Below, one piece after another: positions 1 through 7,588 of a stretch of DNA of 64,000 nucleotides. The stretch covers positions 1 through 64,000 of the forward strand of contig NZ_WLZY01000014.1 in the NCBI RefSeq assembly GCF_010122465.1, read 5' to 3'. Within the stretch, counting starts at the first letter, position 1. Every line of letters begins with the position of its first letter. The notes below the pieces were generated by a model. It saw nothing but the letters and a program-made list of their open reading frames with translations. It ran no database searches and had not been told where the DNA came from. Source of the stretch: Phytoactinopolyspora mesophila (GTDB lineage: Bacteria; Actinomycetota; Actinomycetes; Jiangellales; Jiangellaceae). The position numbers and the translations under genes are program-made.

Positions 1-1280
1 CCCTGTCTTTTCACGGTGATCTTGGGGTGAGGGTGTGTCAGTAAGACGAAAAGTGCTCCTGAGCAGGGAGAATGAGAGTGTCTAAGTCTTGTTCGCCCGG
101 CTCGAATGGAGCACTTTTCGTATGGTTGAGCATACCGGCTGGTTCGGTGATCTGGTGGTCACCGGCACCGGGAGAAACCTCGTGTCGCATGCGGGCACGT
201 CGGCATTGCGGATGCTGTCTGACCAGGTCGGACTTACTCAGGGTTTGTCGAAGGCGCTGGCCAGCCCCAGGATGCTGGTGCATGCCCGGGGTCGGGTGCT
301 CTCTGACATGGCGGTGAGCATCGCCGACGGGTCTCAGATCATCTCCGGGATCGCCGCGATGGGCGAGTCCGAAGAGCTGTACGGTCCGGTCGCGTCCGTG
401 CCGACCGCGTGGCGGTGTCTGGACGAGATCGCCGCCGCTGGTGAGCCCGGCGAGAAGAAGGTCACTCGGGCGGTGAACAAGACCCGCGCTCACGTGTGGG
501 ATCTCATCGTCGGCAGGCACGGTGAGTTGCCGCCGATCCGGATCGCGGACCGGGAAGTCCGCGGGATGGTGGGGATCCGTATCGACGCCACGCTCGGTGA
601 CGTGCATTCGGAGAAAGAGCAGGCCAGAGGGACATGGAAGGCCGGATACGGGTATCACCCGCTGCTGGGATACTGCGACAACACCCGTGAGCCGTTGGCG
701 CAGATGCTGCGCCCTGGCAATGCCGGCTCGAACACCGCCAAGGACCACGTTGAGGTCGTCGACGCCGCGATCGCCGCGGTCCCGGCCAGCACCGCCGCCG
801 GTTGCTGATCAGCGTCGACGGGGCCGGCTCCTCCCACGATCTGATCGACCACCTCGACCAGCTCGCGAAGCGTCCGGGCCGGCAACTGTGGTACACCGTC
901 GGCTGGGACCTCACACAGCGCGAACGCGACGCGATCACCCTGGTGCCCGAGAAGGTGTGGCAGACCGCGATCGACACCTGCGGCAAACTGCGCACCAGCC
1001 GCGACGAGCACGCCCGGATCACCCCCGCCGCGCAGATCGCCGACATCACCGACTTGATCCGCACCGGACCACACGGCCTGAAGGACTGGCCAGCCGACCT
1101 GCGGGTCATCGCCCGCCGCGAGCGTGCGCACCCCGGCGCCCAGCTGTCGCTGTTCGAACAACACGCCGGCTGGCGGTTCCACCTCTTCGCGACCAACATT
1201 CCCCGCAGCCTGCCGTCCGGACACGCCAACCGGGTGCTGAACAACCTGGCCTACCTCGACGCCCTGGACCGTTCCCACGC
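1..1280 (+). mobile_element. IS1380-family element, left part
   Basis: The left portion of an IS1380-type insertion sequence. It starts at or just before base 1 (the start is close to CCTGTCTTTTCACGG, roughly matching the reverse complement of the right end near 3791) and carries a transposase gene. It is cut at 1280 by the left end of an IS1634-type element. A 14-bp perfect subterminal inverted repeat (46-59 and 108-121) overlaps the transposase start region. The family call comes from the transposase. The exact outer end cannot be fixed because the window begins here. Confidence 0.8.
46..121. repeat. subterminal inverted repeat of the IS1380 element
   Basis: The 14-mer ACGAAAAGTGCTCC (46-59) is repeated perfectly in reverse at 108-121, separated by 48 bases. 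The right arm lies inside the first codons of the transposase. In RNA this could fold over the start of the gene and limit translation from outside promoters, as some insertion sequences do. That role is inferred. Confidence 0.7.
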
Positions 1281-1284
1281 CTGA
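89..1284 (+). pseudogene. IS1380-family transposase, N-terminal and central part, frameshifted
   Basis: DDE transposase of the IS1380 family. The first frame runs from about 89 to 808 and ends in PASTAAGC. The downstream frame reads RRRLLISVDGAGSSHDL, the conserved region with a catalytic aspartate. The two would join as PAQHRRRLLIS if one C were restored near base 786, so a single-base deletion has broken the gene. The second frame runs to 1280, where the IS1634-type element interrupts it and supplies a stop codon at 1282-1284. The gene is not functional as read unless ribosomes shift frame. The rest of the coding sequence continues at 3011-3607. Confidence 0.8.
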
Positions 1285-3010
1285 CTTCACCCACCGTTGC
1301 GTGATTGACGGTTCGGTAGGTCTGTGACCTGTGGGTTCGCGGTGTTCTGAGTGGTGGGATGGTCACTAAAAAGGGTTGGTGGTGTCGGTAGCCTGGGGCA
1401 GGTGGCGTCCCGATTCGTGCGCAAGGTCCGCACCGCCTCCGGTGCTGTGGCGGTTCAGATTGTTACCCGGCAGGGACGCGTGGTCGTTGACGTCGATCAC
1501 ATCGGCTCGGCCCACACTGATGCTGAACTCGCTCTGCTGGTCCAAACCGCCAGAGAACACCTTTCGCCTGGCCAGGAGACCCTTGACTTGGGTCCACTGG
1601 AACGCCGGTGCGAACGTGTCGATGATGTCGCCGACTGGACTACCAGCACCGAGCTCGGTGGCGCGGTCGAGGCTTCTTATGGTCGGCCTGCGATGGTCGC
1701 TGGTGGCGGCCAGGTCGTGGGCACCGAAGCGTTGATTCTTTGGGACGTCCTCACCGGCGCCTACGCCCAGTTGGGGTTCGATGTCCTCGGAGATGAGGTC
1801 TTCCGTGACCTTGTGCTCGGGCGGATTGTTGAACCGACCTCGAAGGCCGACACGATCCGTGTCCTGGACGAGATCGGCGTCGCAGCCCCTGGGTTGAACA
1901 CGATCTATCGATGTCTGAAGCGCTGTCAGGAACGGGACTATCGTGGCCAACTCGCCACGGCCGCACTTGCCCATTCGGTGCGCACCACGGGCACATCAGC
2001 ATTGATCATGTACGACTGCACGACGCTTCACTTCGAGAATGCTGATGAGGACGACCTGCGTCGGGTCGGGATGAGCAAGGAACACCGGGTGGACCCGCAA
2101 GCGCAGGTTGGCCTGTTGGTCGACCCCGGTGGGTTCCCGTTGGAGGTGCACCTGTTCGAAGGGAACAAGGCAGAGACCACCACCCTCATCCCCGTCCTGA
2201 CGCAGTTCCAGCAACGCCACGGCGTGACCGACATGGTCGTGGTCGCCGACGCCGGCATGCTGTCCGCGTCGAATCTGAACGCGTTGGAGGACGCCGGGTT
2301 CTCCTTCATCGTCGGCTCCCGGCTGACCAAGGCGCCCTACGATTTGGCCGAGCACTTCGAACGCCACGGGAACTACTTCACCGACAGCCAGGTCCTCGAA
2401 TCGAACCGGGTGATGGGCACCGGGAGCGCGGCCCGCTCGAGGCGGATCGTCTACCAGTGGTCGTTCAAGCGCCAGAAGCGAGACGACCGCAACATCAACA
2501 AGATGATTGAGAAAGCTGAGAAGATCGCCACCGGGCAGGCCCCGTTGAAGAAGACCCGGTTCCTGAAGGTCACCGGCGCCACGAAAGAGCTCGATCAGGC
2601 CACCATTGATCGTGCACGTCAGCTTGCTGGGCTGAAGGGCTACGTAACAAACCTGTCTGTTGAAGCCATGGATGGTGCGGCCGTGATCGCGGCTTATCAC
2701 GACTTGTGGCAGGTCGAAGCGTCGTTCCGGATGACCAAGAACGACCTACGCGCCCGCCCGGTGTTCCACCGGCAACGTGAAGCGATCGAGGCGCACCTCA
2801 CGGTCGTGTTCGCCGCTCTTGCCCTCAGCCGACACCTGCAGGAACGCGCCGGCATGTCCATCAAGAAGATCGTGCAGACGCTACGACCGGTGCGTTCAGC
2901 CAAGGTCGAGATCAACGGTGAACAGCTCGTTCTACCGCCAAAGCTACCCGACCGCGCCAAGGAACTACTGGAAGCGATCAATGGTCACTAAAGCCAATGG
3001 GTGAACTCAG
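1281..3010 (+). mobile_element. IS1634-family insertion sequence, complete
   Basis: A complete insertion sequence of about 1.73 kb bounded by imperfect terminal inverted repeats. The left end reads CTGACTTCACCCACCG from 1281 and the reverse complement of the right end reads CTGAGTTCACCCATTGG up to 3010. It carries one intact transposase gene. The flanks do not show a short target duplication (CACGC on the left, GACGA on the right). Instead a 278-bp stretch of the IS1380 host element is present on both sides, so this is not a simple single insertion. Confidence 0.8.
1402..2991 (+). CDS. IS1634-family transposase
   Basis: DDE transposase of the IS4-like IS1634 group, about 529 residues, intact. 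Visible motifs are the first aspartate region (MYDCTTLHFE), the second (VVVADAGMLS) and the C-terminal glutamate block (WQVEASFRMTKNDLRARP) followed by a hydrophobic helix. The GTG at 1402 (VASRFVRKVR) was chosen because the N-terminus then fits the family. The frame is open from a GTG at 1351. The stop lies about 20 bases inside the right inverted repeat. It probably still moves the element. Nothing else is encoded in the element. Confidence 0.85.
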   Translation: MASRFVRKVRTASGAVAVQIVTRQGRVVVDVDHIGSAHTDAELALLVQTAREHLSPGQETLDLGPLERRCERVDDVADWTTSTELGGAVEASYGRPAMVAGGGQVVGTEALILWDVLTGAYAQLGFDVLGDEVFRDLVLGRIVEPTSKADTIRVLDEIGVAAPGLNTIYRCLKRCQERDYRGQLATAALAHSVRTTGTSALIMYDCTTLHFENADEDDLRRVGMSKEHRVDPQAQVGLLVDPGGFPLEVHLFEGNKAETTTLIPVLTQFQQRHGVTDMVVVADAGMLSASNLNALEDAGFSFIVGSRLTKAPYDLAEHFERHGNYFTDSQVLESNRVMGTGSAARSRRIVYQWSFKRQKRDDRNINKMIEKAEKIATGQAPLKKTRFLKVTGATKELDQATIDRARQLAGLKGYVTNLSVEAMDGAAVIAAYHDLWQVEASFRMTKNDLRARPVFHRQREAIEAHLTVVFAALALSRHLQERAGMSIKKIVQTLRPVRSAKVEINGEQLVLPPKLPDRAKELLEAINGH

Positions 3011-3288
3011 GACGAGCACGCCCGGATCACCCCCGCCGCGCAGATCGCCGACATCACCGACTTGATCCGCACCGGACCACACGGCCTGAAGGACTGGCCA
3101 GCCGACCTGCGGGTCATCGCCCGCCGCGAGCGTGCGCACCCCGGCGCCCAGCTGTCGCTGTTCGAACAACACGCCGGCTGGCGGTTCCACCTCTTCGCGA
3201 CCAACATTCCCCGCAGCCTGCCGTCCGGACACGCCAACCGGGTGCTGAACAACCTGGCCTACCTCGACGCCCTGGACCGTTCCCACGC
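3011..3288 (+). repeat. 278-bp direct repeat of bases 1003-1280
   Basis: Bases 3011-3288 match 1003-1280 with no mismatch seen by eye. The copies flank the IS1634-type element directly. This is far longer than any target-site duplication, so it reflects recombination between two IS1380 copies that carried the IS1634 element at different sites, or an assembly join. Confidence 0.85.
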
Positions 3289-3607
3289 TCGCGTGGAAGA
3301 TCGCATCAGATGCGCCAAGAGCATGGGGCTGACCCGGCTCCCCTCCCACGGCTTCGACCGCAACAAGGCCTGGATGACCGCCTCCGCGCTGGCGCAGACC
3401 CTGCTCGCCTGGCTCGCCCAGCTCGGCCTCGACGGCGAGCTCGCCAAGGCCGAGCCCGACACCATCCGTCACCGGCTGCTGCACGTCGCCGCCAAACTCG
3501 TCCGCGGTGCCCGCCGACGCCGCCTCGAGATCGACCAGACCTGGCCCTGGACGACCGACCTCGTCCGCGCGATCCACCGAATCCAAGTGCTCCCCGCACC
3601 CGGATGA
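3011..3607 (+). pseudogene. IS1380-family transposase, C-terminal part
   Basis: The C-terminal third of an IS1380 transposase, without a start of its own. It repeats the stretch ending in ALDRSHA and then continues RVEDRIRCAKSMGLTRLPS with the conserved C-terminal region (HGFDRNKAWM...LLAWLAQL...VRGARRRRLEI), ending at 3607. Together with 89-1280 it accounts for a full-length transposase with a duplicated 93-codon segment. It cannot be expressed as an active enzyme in this arrangement. Confidence 0.75.
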
Positions 3608-3804
3608 CCAGCACCAACACGTCCCTGCGATCAATCGAGAGGAGGACACCCGCACGCTGGGTGCGATGAGAGCCCACGGCCACCGGACCGACAGCCGGCA
3701 CACGAGGCCACCCACGCACCCAAAACAGCAAGATCAAAAACGAATCACCGGCCGCGCAGCGTCAGCCTGCCAACCACGCGAAAAATCGAGGTTAACTTGT
3801 TGCT

Positions 3805-4485
3805 TTATGTCAGTTTCCCAATCGCGAAGCCTACGACGCCAGCGAGTAGTGCCGAAACGATCTGAAGCGTCAACTGGTCTCTATTTCGTTCCCAGTAGCT
3901 TGGTGCGTCAGCACGGCGCCTCGCTATTACTATCGACTTGCCAATCCTATCGGATACTAGCCAGGTGATACCAGCTAGTGGAACTAAGGACAGAATCACC
4001 AAACCTGGTTGCCAATGGGCCAAAAGGAGCGCAAAGAAGCCAGCTACAGGGATAGCAGCCAAGTAGCCAACAAATATTGGATGGAATAGGCGAATTCTAG
4101 TTAAAGGTCGGGACTTCTTTTTCAGGAGTTCTTCTAATCGCCCTAGGACACCGAGCGCCTCATCGTCACCATTTGTCACCATAAGGCGCTGTAGGTAACT
4201 TGTTATTTCAAGAGTTAGTCGGGGCTTGGGGGGATCTTTCCGAACGAGCTCGAGTCGCACGATCCGTGGGTTAACGAGCGCAGATAAGTCCTCGATGTGC
4301 GAAGCCTCGTTGCCATCAACCTCGATAACAACTTTGTCTGACCCATCCTTGCTAAGGACCCGATAGATTTCTTCGAGATCATCAAGCCAAAGTTTGACGG
4401 GTCGAACTTCAACGATACGAGACTCCCTGAGACGCTTGAGTGCCACAGCCGTGCTCCGTTCGTAAAAATGGTTGAGCCCAGTCAT
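3805..4485 (-). CDS. hypothetical protein with C-terminal membrane segments
   Basis: A 226-residue protein I do not recognise. Residues 1 to about 130 are soluble and charged, with a possible coiled stretch before RLEELLKKKSRPLTRIRLF. The C-terminal part has about three hydrophobic segments (around 135-155, 158-175 and 205-225). The gene is clearly lower in GC than the surrounding chromosome, with many A/T third positions, which points to recent transfer. It lies just beyond the right end of the IS1380 element and points towards it. No toxin, nuclease or transporter motif is visible. Confidence 0.6.
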   Translation of the reverse strand: MTGLNHFYERSTAVALKRLRESRIVEVRPVKLWLDDLEEIYRVLSKDGSDKVVIEVDGNEASHIEDLSALVNPRIVRLELVRKDPPKPRLTLEITSYLQRLMVTNGDDEALGVLGRLEELLKKKSRPLTRIRLFHPIFVGYLAAIPVAGFFALLLAHWQPGLVILSLVPLAGITWLVSDRIGKSIVIARRRADAPSYWERNRDQLTLQIVSALLAGVVGFAIGKLT

Positions 4486-4603
4486 GCCGTCAGGGCTGCC
4501 TTGATGCCAAGTGGTTACTGTCTCATCTTTGGGATCTCGGAAGGCGAGGCGTTGTTTCTCGTGCTGCTAGACCTCATGTGGGTGGGGTCATGATGAGTCG
4601 CGC

Positions 4604-4740
4604 TCCCCTCATCGCGGCTATTCTTCGGCCTGCGCTGTGCGCGCGTCAAGGGCGCTCGCAAGCTCGCGTCACTTCGTGATCGGCCATGCCGACCCTTGAC
4701 CCGCTTCGCTTCGGCCGATGGATGGCGGCTATGAGGGAAC
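4604..4740. repeat. long imperfect inverted repeat
   Basis: Left arm from about 4604 (CCCCTCATCGCGGCTATTC...) and the reverse complement of the right arm ending near 4740 (TTCCCTCATAGCCGCCATC...) match at roughly three quarters of positions over about 50 bases each. Both run through TCGGCC to GTCAAGGG. About 40 bases separate the arms. It lies in a 317-bp gene-free gap between the membrane protein and VapC. It could be a small non-autonomous mobile element or a strong RNA hairpin, and no gene is seen in the gap. Confidence 0.5.
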
Positions 4741-4802
4741 GGTGAAGAGTGGGCACGCGGTGTCGGCCAGCGAATCGACCTGTTTACGTGGGTTCCGGCA
4801 CG

Positions 4803-5237
4803 TCAGGGCAAGAGAGTGAAGGTCTTGGTATGGCGTGGGCGGACGACGGTGAAGTGACGGTGGTCGATGGTGGCCACCTCGGCGACGTTCAGCCGTTCAG
4901 CAACGGCGATGACCGAAGCATCCACCGCGCCAAGAGGGAAGTCCGCATACTGCTCGATGAGCTCCGCCATGCGCTTTCGGTCGGCAGGCTCGATCTGGGC
5001 GAGAAAGAACGGCTGTTCTTCGGGTGACGCGCTGCCGCCGTCGTCGAACGAGCGCAGGAAGTTGGCCTCCAGTTCTGGGCTGGAGTCGCGTTCGACGAAG
5101 TAGCACGTCTCAACCATGACTGGCGTCGGCACGATCAACGGACCTTGCGCTTCGATGTACCAGTCTCGGCAGCGTTGGTGGTGCTGGTCGTCGGCATCGA
5201 GCAGGGCGACCAGCACCCCGGTGTCAACGACGATCAC
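4803..5237 (-). CDS. vapC: VapC-type PIN-domain toxin
   Basis: A 144-residue PIN-domain ribonuclease, the toxin of a type II toxin-antitoxin pair. The N-terminal acidic motif VDTGVLVALLDADD, the middle TPVMVETCYFVER and the late DASVIAVAERLNVAEVATIDHRHF block place the conserved acidic residues (D5, E42 region, D105 and D124 region) that bind metal. VapC enzymes cut specific RNAs, often initiator tRNA or rRNA. The target here is unknown. Its start overlaps the antitoxin stop by four bases (ATGA), which implies coupled translation from one mRNA. Confidence 0.85.
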   Translation of the reverse strand: MIVVDTGVLVALLDADDQHHQRCRDWYIEAQGPLIVPTPVMVETCYFVERDSSPELEANFLRSFDDGGSASPEEQPFFLAQIEPADRKRMAELIEQYADFPLGAVDASVIAVAERLNVAEVATIDHRHFTVVRPRHTKTFTLLP

Positions 5238-5458
5238 GCTTGGCGGCCGAGTTCGGACTTCAAGATCTCTTCATGCCGCTCGGACAGGTCGCCTCGGCCG
5301 GAACGCATTCCACCGAACCACGATGGCTCCTTGCGCTTGGACGTCTTTTGGCTCGCGAGCTTGGAGGCGTACTGAAGCAGCTCGTCGACCTGCTTGTCAC
5401 CAAGCTCGTCGACCAGCTCAAGGAGTTGTTCCTTCTTGGTCACATACACAGTGTGCAT
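5234..5458 (-). CDS. vapB: VapB-type antitoxin
   Basis: A 74-residue protein, assigned as the antitoxin by its position directly upstream of and overlapping VapC by four bases. The sequence begins MHTVYVTKKEQLLELVDEL. An upstream extension to 5530 is open but unlikely, because the start at 5458 gives a normal small antitoxin. The helix-rich N-terminal half and charged C-terminal tail fit an antitoxin that wraps the toxin. The DNA-binding fold is not obvious from sequence alone. Confidence 0.75.
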   Translation of the reverse strand: MHTVYVTKKEQLLELVDELGDKQVDELLQYASKLASQKTSKRKEPSWFGGMRSGRGDLSERHEEILKSELGRQA

Positions 5459-5513
5459 CAATCTCCCTTCCTGGTGCCACGATTCGGCCGTTGGTGCGGG
5501 ACGCGACGCCGCC

Positions 5514-5801
5514 TTATCCCCCCGGTTCAACGGCCCTGGTCAGCGTGATGAACGAGCCCTTGGCAGGCAACGTGACCACCTGCCCCTGTTCCCTGAGAAC
5601 TTCGGTGGCGCGTCGCACCGTCCCAATGGAGACGCCATATTCGACGGCTAGATCACGCTCTCCCGGCAGTCGAGATCCTGTAGGCAGTTCACCGGCCAAG
5701 ATGCGAGCCTCGATGTGGTCGGCTACCTGCCGGTATAAGTACCCCGGTTCATCGTCATCCCGACTGAACGGCTCGACCGTGCCGCGTGGTTCCCCGCTCA
5801 C
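5514..5801 (-). CDS. GntR-family winged-helix regulator (short)
   Basis: A 95-residue protein that is almost entirely a GntR-type winged helix: YRQVADHIEARILAGELPTGSRLP, then ERDLAVEYGVSIGTVRRATEVLREQG and the wing VVTLPAKGSFI. It has no effector domain, as in the short KorSA-like regulators of actinomycete integrative elements, so a conjugation or excision regulator is possible. The GTG start (5799-5801) overlaps the stop of the upstream 47-codon ORF by four bases, giving tight coupling. Confidence 0.8.
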   Translation of the reverse strand: MSGEPRGTVEPFSRDDDEPGYLYRQVADHIEARILAGELPTGSRLPGERDLAVEYGVSIGTVRRATEVLREQGQVVTLPAKGSFITLTRAVEPGG

Positions 5802-5941
5802 GGCTGTTCACCGTCATCCTGCATCGACAGAGCGATCTCTAGGCGCATGATCTGCCGGTCGAGGACGGTCAGCGTGTTGTGCACGTCGGTTGCTGCTTCG
5901 CCGATCCGTTCAACGGCGGCGCGAAGCTGTTCCTCAGTCAT
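5798..5941 (-). CDS. small ORF, 47 residues, between two coupled genes
   Basis: A 47-residue ORF beginning MTEEQLRAAVERIGEAATDV and ending MQDDGEQP. It looks like one long amphipathic helix. Its ATG overlaps the stop of the upstream HTH gene (ATGA) and its own stop overlaps the GTG of the GntR gene (GTGA). Two four-base overlaps in a row are strong support for a real gene in a three-gene operon. The function is unknown. A helix this short could mediate dimerisation with one of its neighbours. Confidence 0.65.
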   Translation of the reverse strand: MTEEQLRAAVERIGEAATDVHNTLTVLDRQIMRLEIALSMQDDGEQP

Positions 5942-6324
5942 CGGGCGTCACCGCCATTCGCCGAACCAGTGATGAGCTGGTGCACGCGCTGATGCGAGAT
6001 GCCGAGGACGGTGCCGATGTCCCGCAATGACAATCCATAGTCCGCCAACCGCTGAGCAGCGGCTCGGTACTCAGCGGCCGCTCGCCGGGTACAGGTAGCC
6101 GAAGCTTGGCGCAACCGGAACGCGCGGGTCAGATGCTCCTGGACCTGGTGAGGCAGGACCGGGTGGAGGTGGACGGTGACCCGGGCAGGCTGGACACCGA
6201 CCGCCGATGCCAGCGCGTGGCGGGCTAGGCGTGCGGCTTGGGAGAGCAGCCGCGCGTGAACGTCGATGCGAGGTTGACTGGCCCACGGCCACCGGACCGA
6301 CAGCCGGCACACGAGGCCACCCAC
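5938..6324 (-). pseudogene. HTH-domain protein, 5'-truncated by an IS1380 end
   Basis: The C-terminal part of a DNA-binding protein. Codons from 6280 down to 5938 end in a clear helix-turn-helix (LADYGLSLRDIGTVLGISHQRVHQLI). Upstream of 6280 the frame continues into the IS1380 end fragment, which supplies the first 14 or so residues (MGGLVCRLSVRWPWA), the same residues encoded on the minus strand at the other IS1380 end. The original 5' end has therefore been replaced. The chimera may still be translated, but its true N-terminus is lost. It is coupled by ATGA to the 47-codon ORF. Confidence 0.65.
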
Positions 6325-6400
6325 GCACCCAAAACAGCAAGATCAAAAACGAATCACCGGCCGCGCAGCGTCAGCCTGCCAACCACGCGAAAAATCGAGG
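6281..6400 (+). mobile_element. IS1380 right-end fragment, 120 bp
   Basis: These bases repeat 3672-3791 in the same orientation with no mismatch seen. Only the right end of the element is present here, with no transposase. It marks the breakpoint that truncated the HTH gene and it bounds the 3.8-6.28 kb segment carrying VapBC and the GntR cluster. Confidence 0.85.
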
Positions 6401-6780
6401 CTAGAGCCATGAAGTGCCGAGTTCGAGGTGCTGATCGGACACACGTCGCCTTCGTCGGCATGTCGTGATCTAGGTGGGAGTGCGACTTATCGAGAATCGG
6501 GACAGTGGCGTTTTCGGACTCGAATCATCGGCTTGTCGACGTGGCTCGATCGGATGTTTCGGTCGAGATGGTCCCGATTCGCACGTTTTGCCGTGGTCCG
6601 TGGTCAACGCTCGTCCGGTCCCGCGATGAGTCCGTTTCCCGGCGATCGTGACTAGCGTCGATGGCGCAGGATGCCGGCGTGAGCGAGCGTGGGCGGGACT
6701 CTACATGAGCGACCTCAAACAAGGCTAAGCCACTCTGGTCGGTAGGCCGTGAAGCGCGCAATCCCCACCGCGCTGCGCTG
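6401..6780. other. gap without a convincing gene
   Basis: Between the IS1380 end fragment and the hairpin at 6781 there is no reading frame with a ribosome site, codon bias or recognisable protein. Short open frames on both strands here are overlapping and of random composition. The stretch looks like decayed sequence next to the insertion. Confidence 0.5.
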
Positions 6781-6826
6781 CTATTATTGTGGATTGGGTC
6801 GAAAATGGCCCAAGTCACAATAATAG
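6781..6826. repeat. strong AT-rich stem-loop upstream of a small membrane protein gene
   Basis: CTATTATTGTG (6781-6791) pairs with CACAATAATAG (6816-6826). Pairing continues inward through TTGGG and CCCAA, giving a stem of about 20 base pairs with two or three mismatches and a GAAAATG loop. It is AT-rich in an otherwise GC-rich genome and sits 31 bases before the start of the next gene. There is no U-run, so a classic terminator is unlikely. It could be an operator or a mobile-element end. Confidence 0.65.
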
Positions 6827-6857
6827 TGGCTGTAGCCAAGAGTTGAGATGAGTATCT

Positions 6858-7172
6858 GTGAGATACGTCCTTTCAGCTATTTCGGCCGTTATGTTGCTCC
6901 TGTGTCTATTGGTGTTCGCCGGGAATCTGATCTTCGGTCAGTTGTCGACTGATCGTGACTGCACCGAACTGTCAGCGTTCGGGCCAGCGAAATACTCCTA
7001 CGACGGGACATGTCAGATTGAATCGAGCTCGGCTGGTCTCGTAGAAGTCCGTTTGACGAACTCATCGTCTTTGGTTTCCGCTGCTACTCTAATTGGCGCG
7101 GTACTGTCGTCATCGTGGCTCGCTGTGCAGATCGGAAACAGGAAGAGCGAAGATGATGAGGCTTTAGCCTAA
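6858..7172 (+). CDS. small hypothetical membrane protein
   Basis: A 104-residue protein starting at GTG (MRYVLSAISAVMLLLCLLVF). It has an N-terminal hydrophobic segment (about residues 3-28), a short extracytoplasmic loop with two cysteines (CTELSAF and GTCQIE, possibly disulfide-bonded), and a second hydrophobic segment (about 73-92) followed by a charged tail. No family is recognised. Codon use is less GC-rich than in the core genes, consistent with the accessory island. The stem-loop at 6781-6826 precedes it. Confidence 0.55.
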   Translation: MRYVLSAISAVMLLLCLLVFAGNLIFGQLSTDRDCTELSAFGPAKYSYDGTCQIESSSAGLVEVRLTNSSSLVSAATLIGAVLSSSWLAVQIGNRKSEDDEALA

Positions 7173-7588
7173 GGCAGATTGTCACGCATTCTGGATACTC
7201 TGGGTACAGTGGGTCGCCGACCTCGGCTCGGTAGATAGTTTCGTCTCCTCGGTACCGCCACATGCAAGCTGGTGCGGTCTGGCCGAGGCCGAGGCCCAGG
7301 CCCAGGCCAATGTAAGATTTCTTGCCGAACGCTCTACTTCGGTTAGGCCCATGCGGTGCGAAATTGCGTCGCGGATGGAGGGGTCTCTGGAAAGTCAATG
7401 CAATTATCGTATACAGTTTGCAGGCTCAGGGAAATGGGAGACGCTTCTTCAATTCCCGGGACCGTGCTCATCTCAAACCAGTACGTCCAGCCTCCGGTAA
7501 ACGGGTTGTCTTGGTTCCTTACTAGGTGCTGGGGATATGGTGTCCCGAAACCAAAATTCCGGGAGTTGCATGGATCGGTAGCGTCCGC
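7173..7588. other. gap of low GC with no firm gene
   Basis: No start codon with a ribosome site opens a credible gene here. On the minus strand an 81-codon frame (7343-7588) directly follows the stop of the DUF4365 gene in the same frame and has a protein-like composition, but it has no start of its own. Another minus-strand frame contains a run of alternating Gly-Leu, a product of a GGCCTG-type simple repeat (7290-7315). I treat the stretch as decayed coding sequence. Confidence 0.45.

Larger units (their letters stand above)
3011..3791 (+). mobile_element. IS1380-family element, right part
   Basis: The right portion of an IS1380 element, resuming after the IS1634-type insert. Its first 278 bases repeat bases 1003-1280 without any difference I could find, so the two halves overlap rather than abut. 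The right end, near 3791, reads CGAAAAATCGAGG. The last 120 bases (3672-3791) are repeated at 6281-6400. Confidence 0.8.

Noticed and set aside
7084-7398. Minus-strand frame with a Gly-Leu repeat (7290-7315)
   Set aside because: The run of alternating Gly and Leu comes from a GGCCTG simple repeat. There is no ribosome site, and the frame crosses into the neighbouring membrane protein gene.
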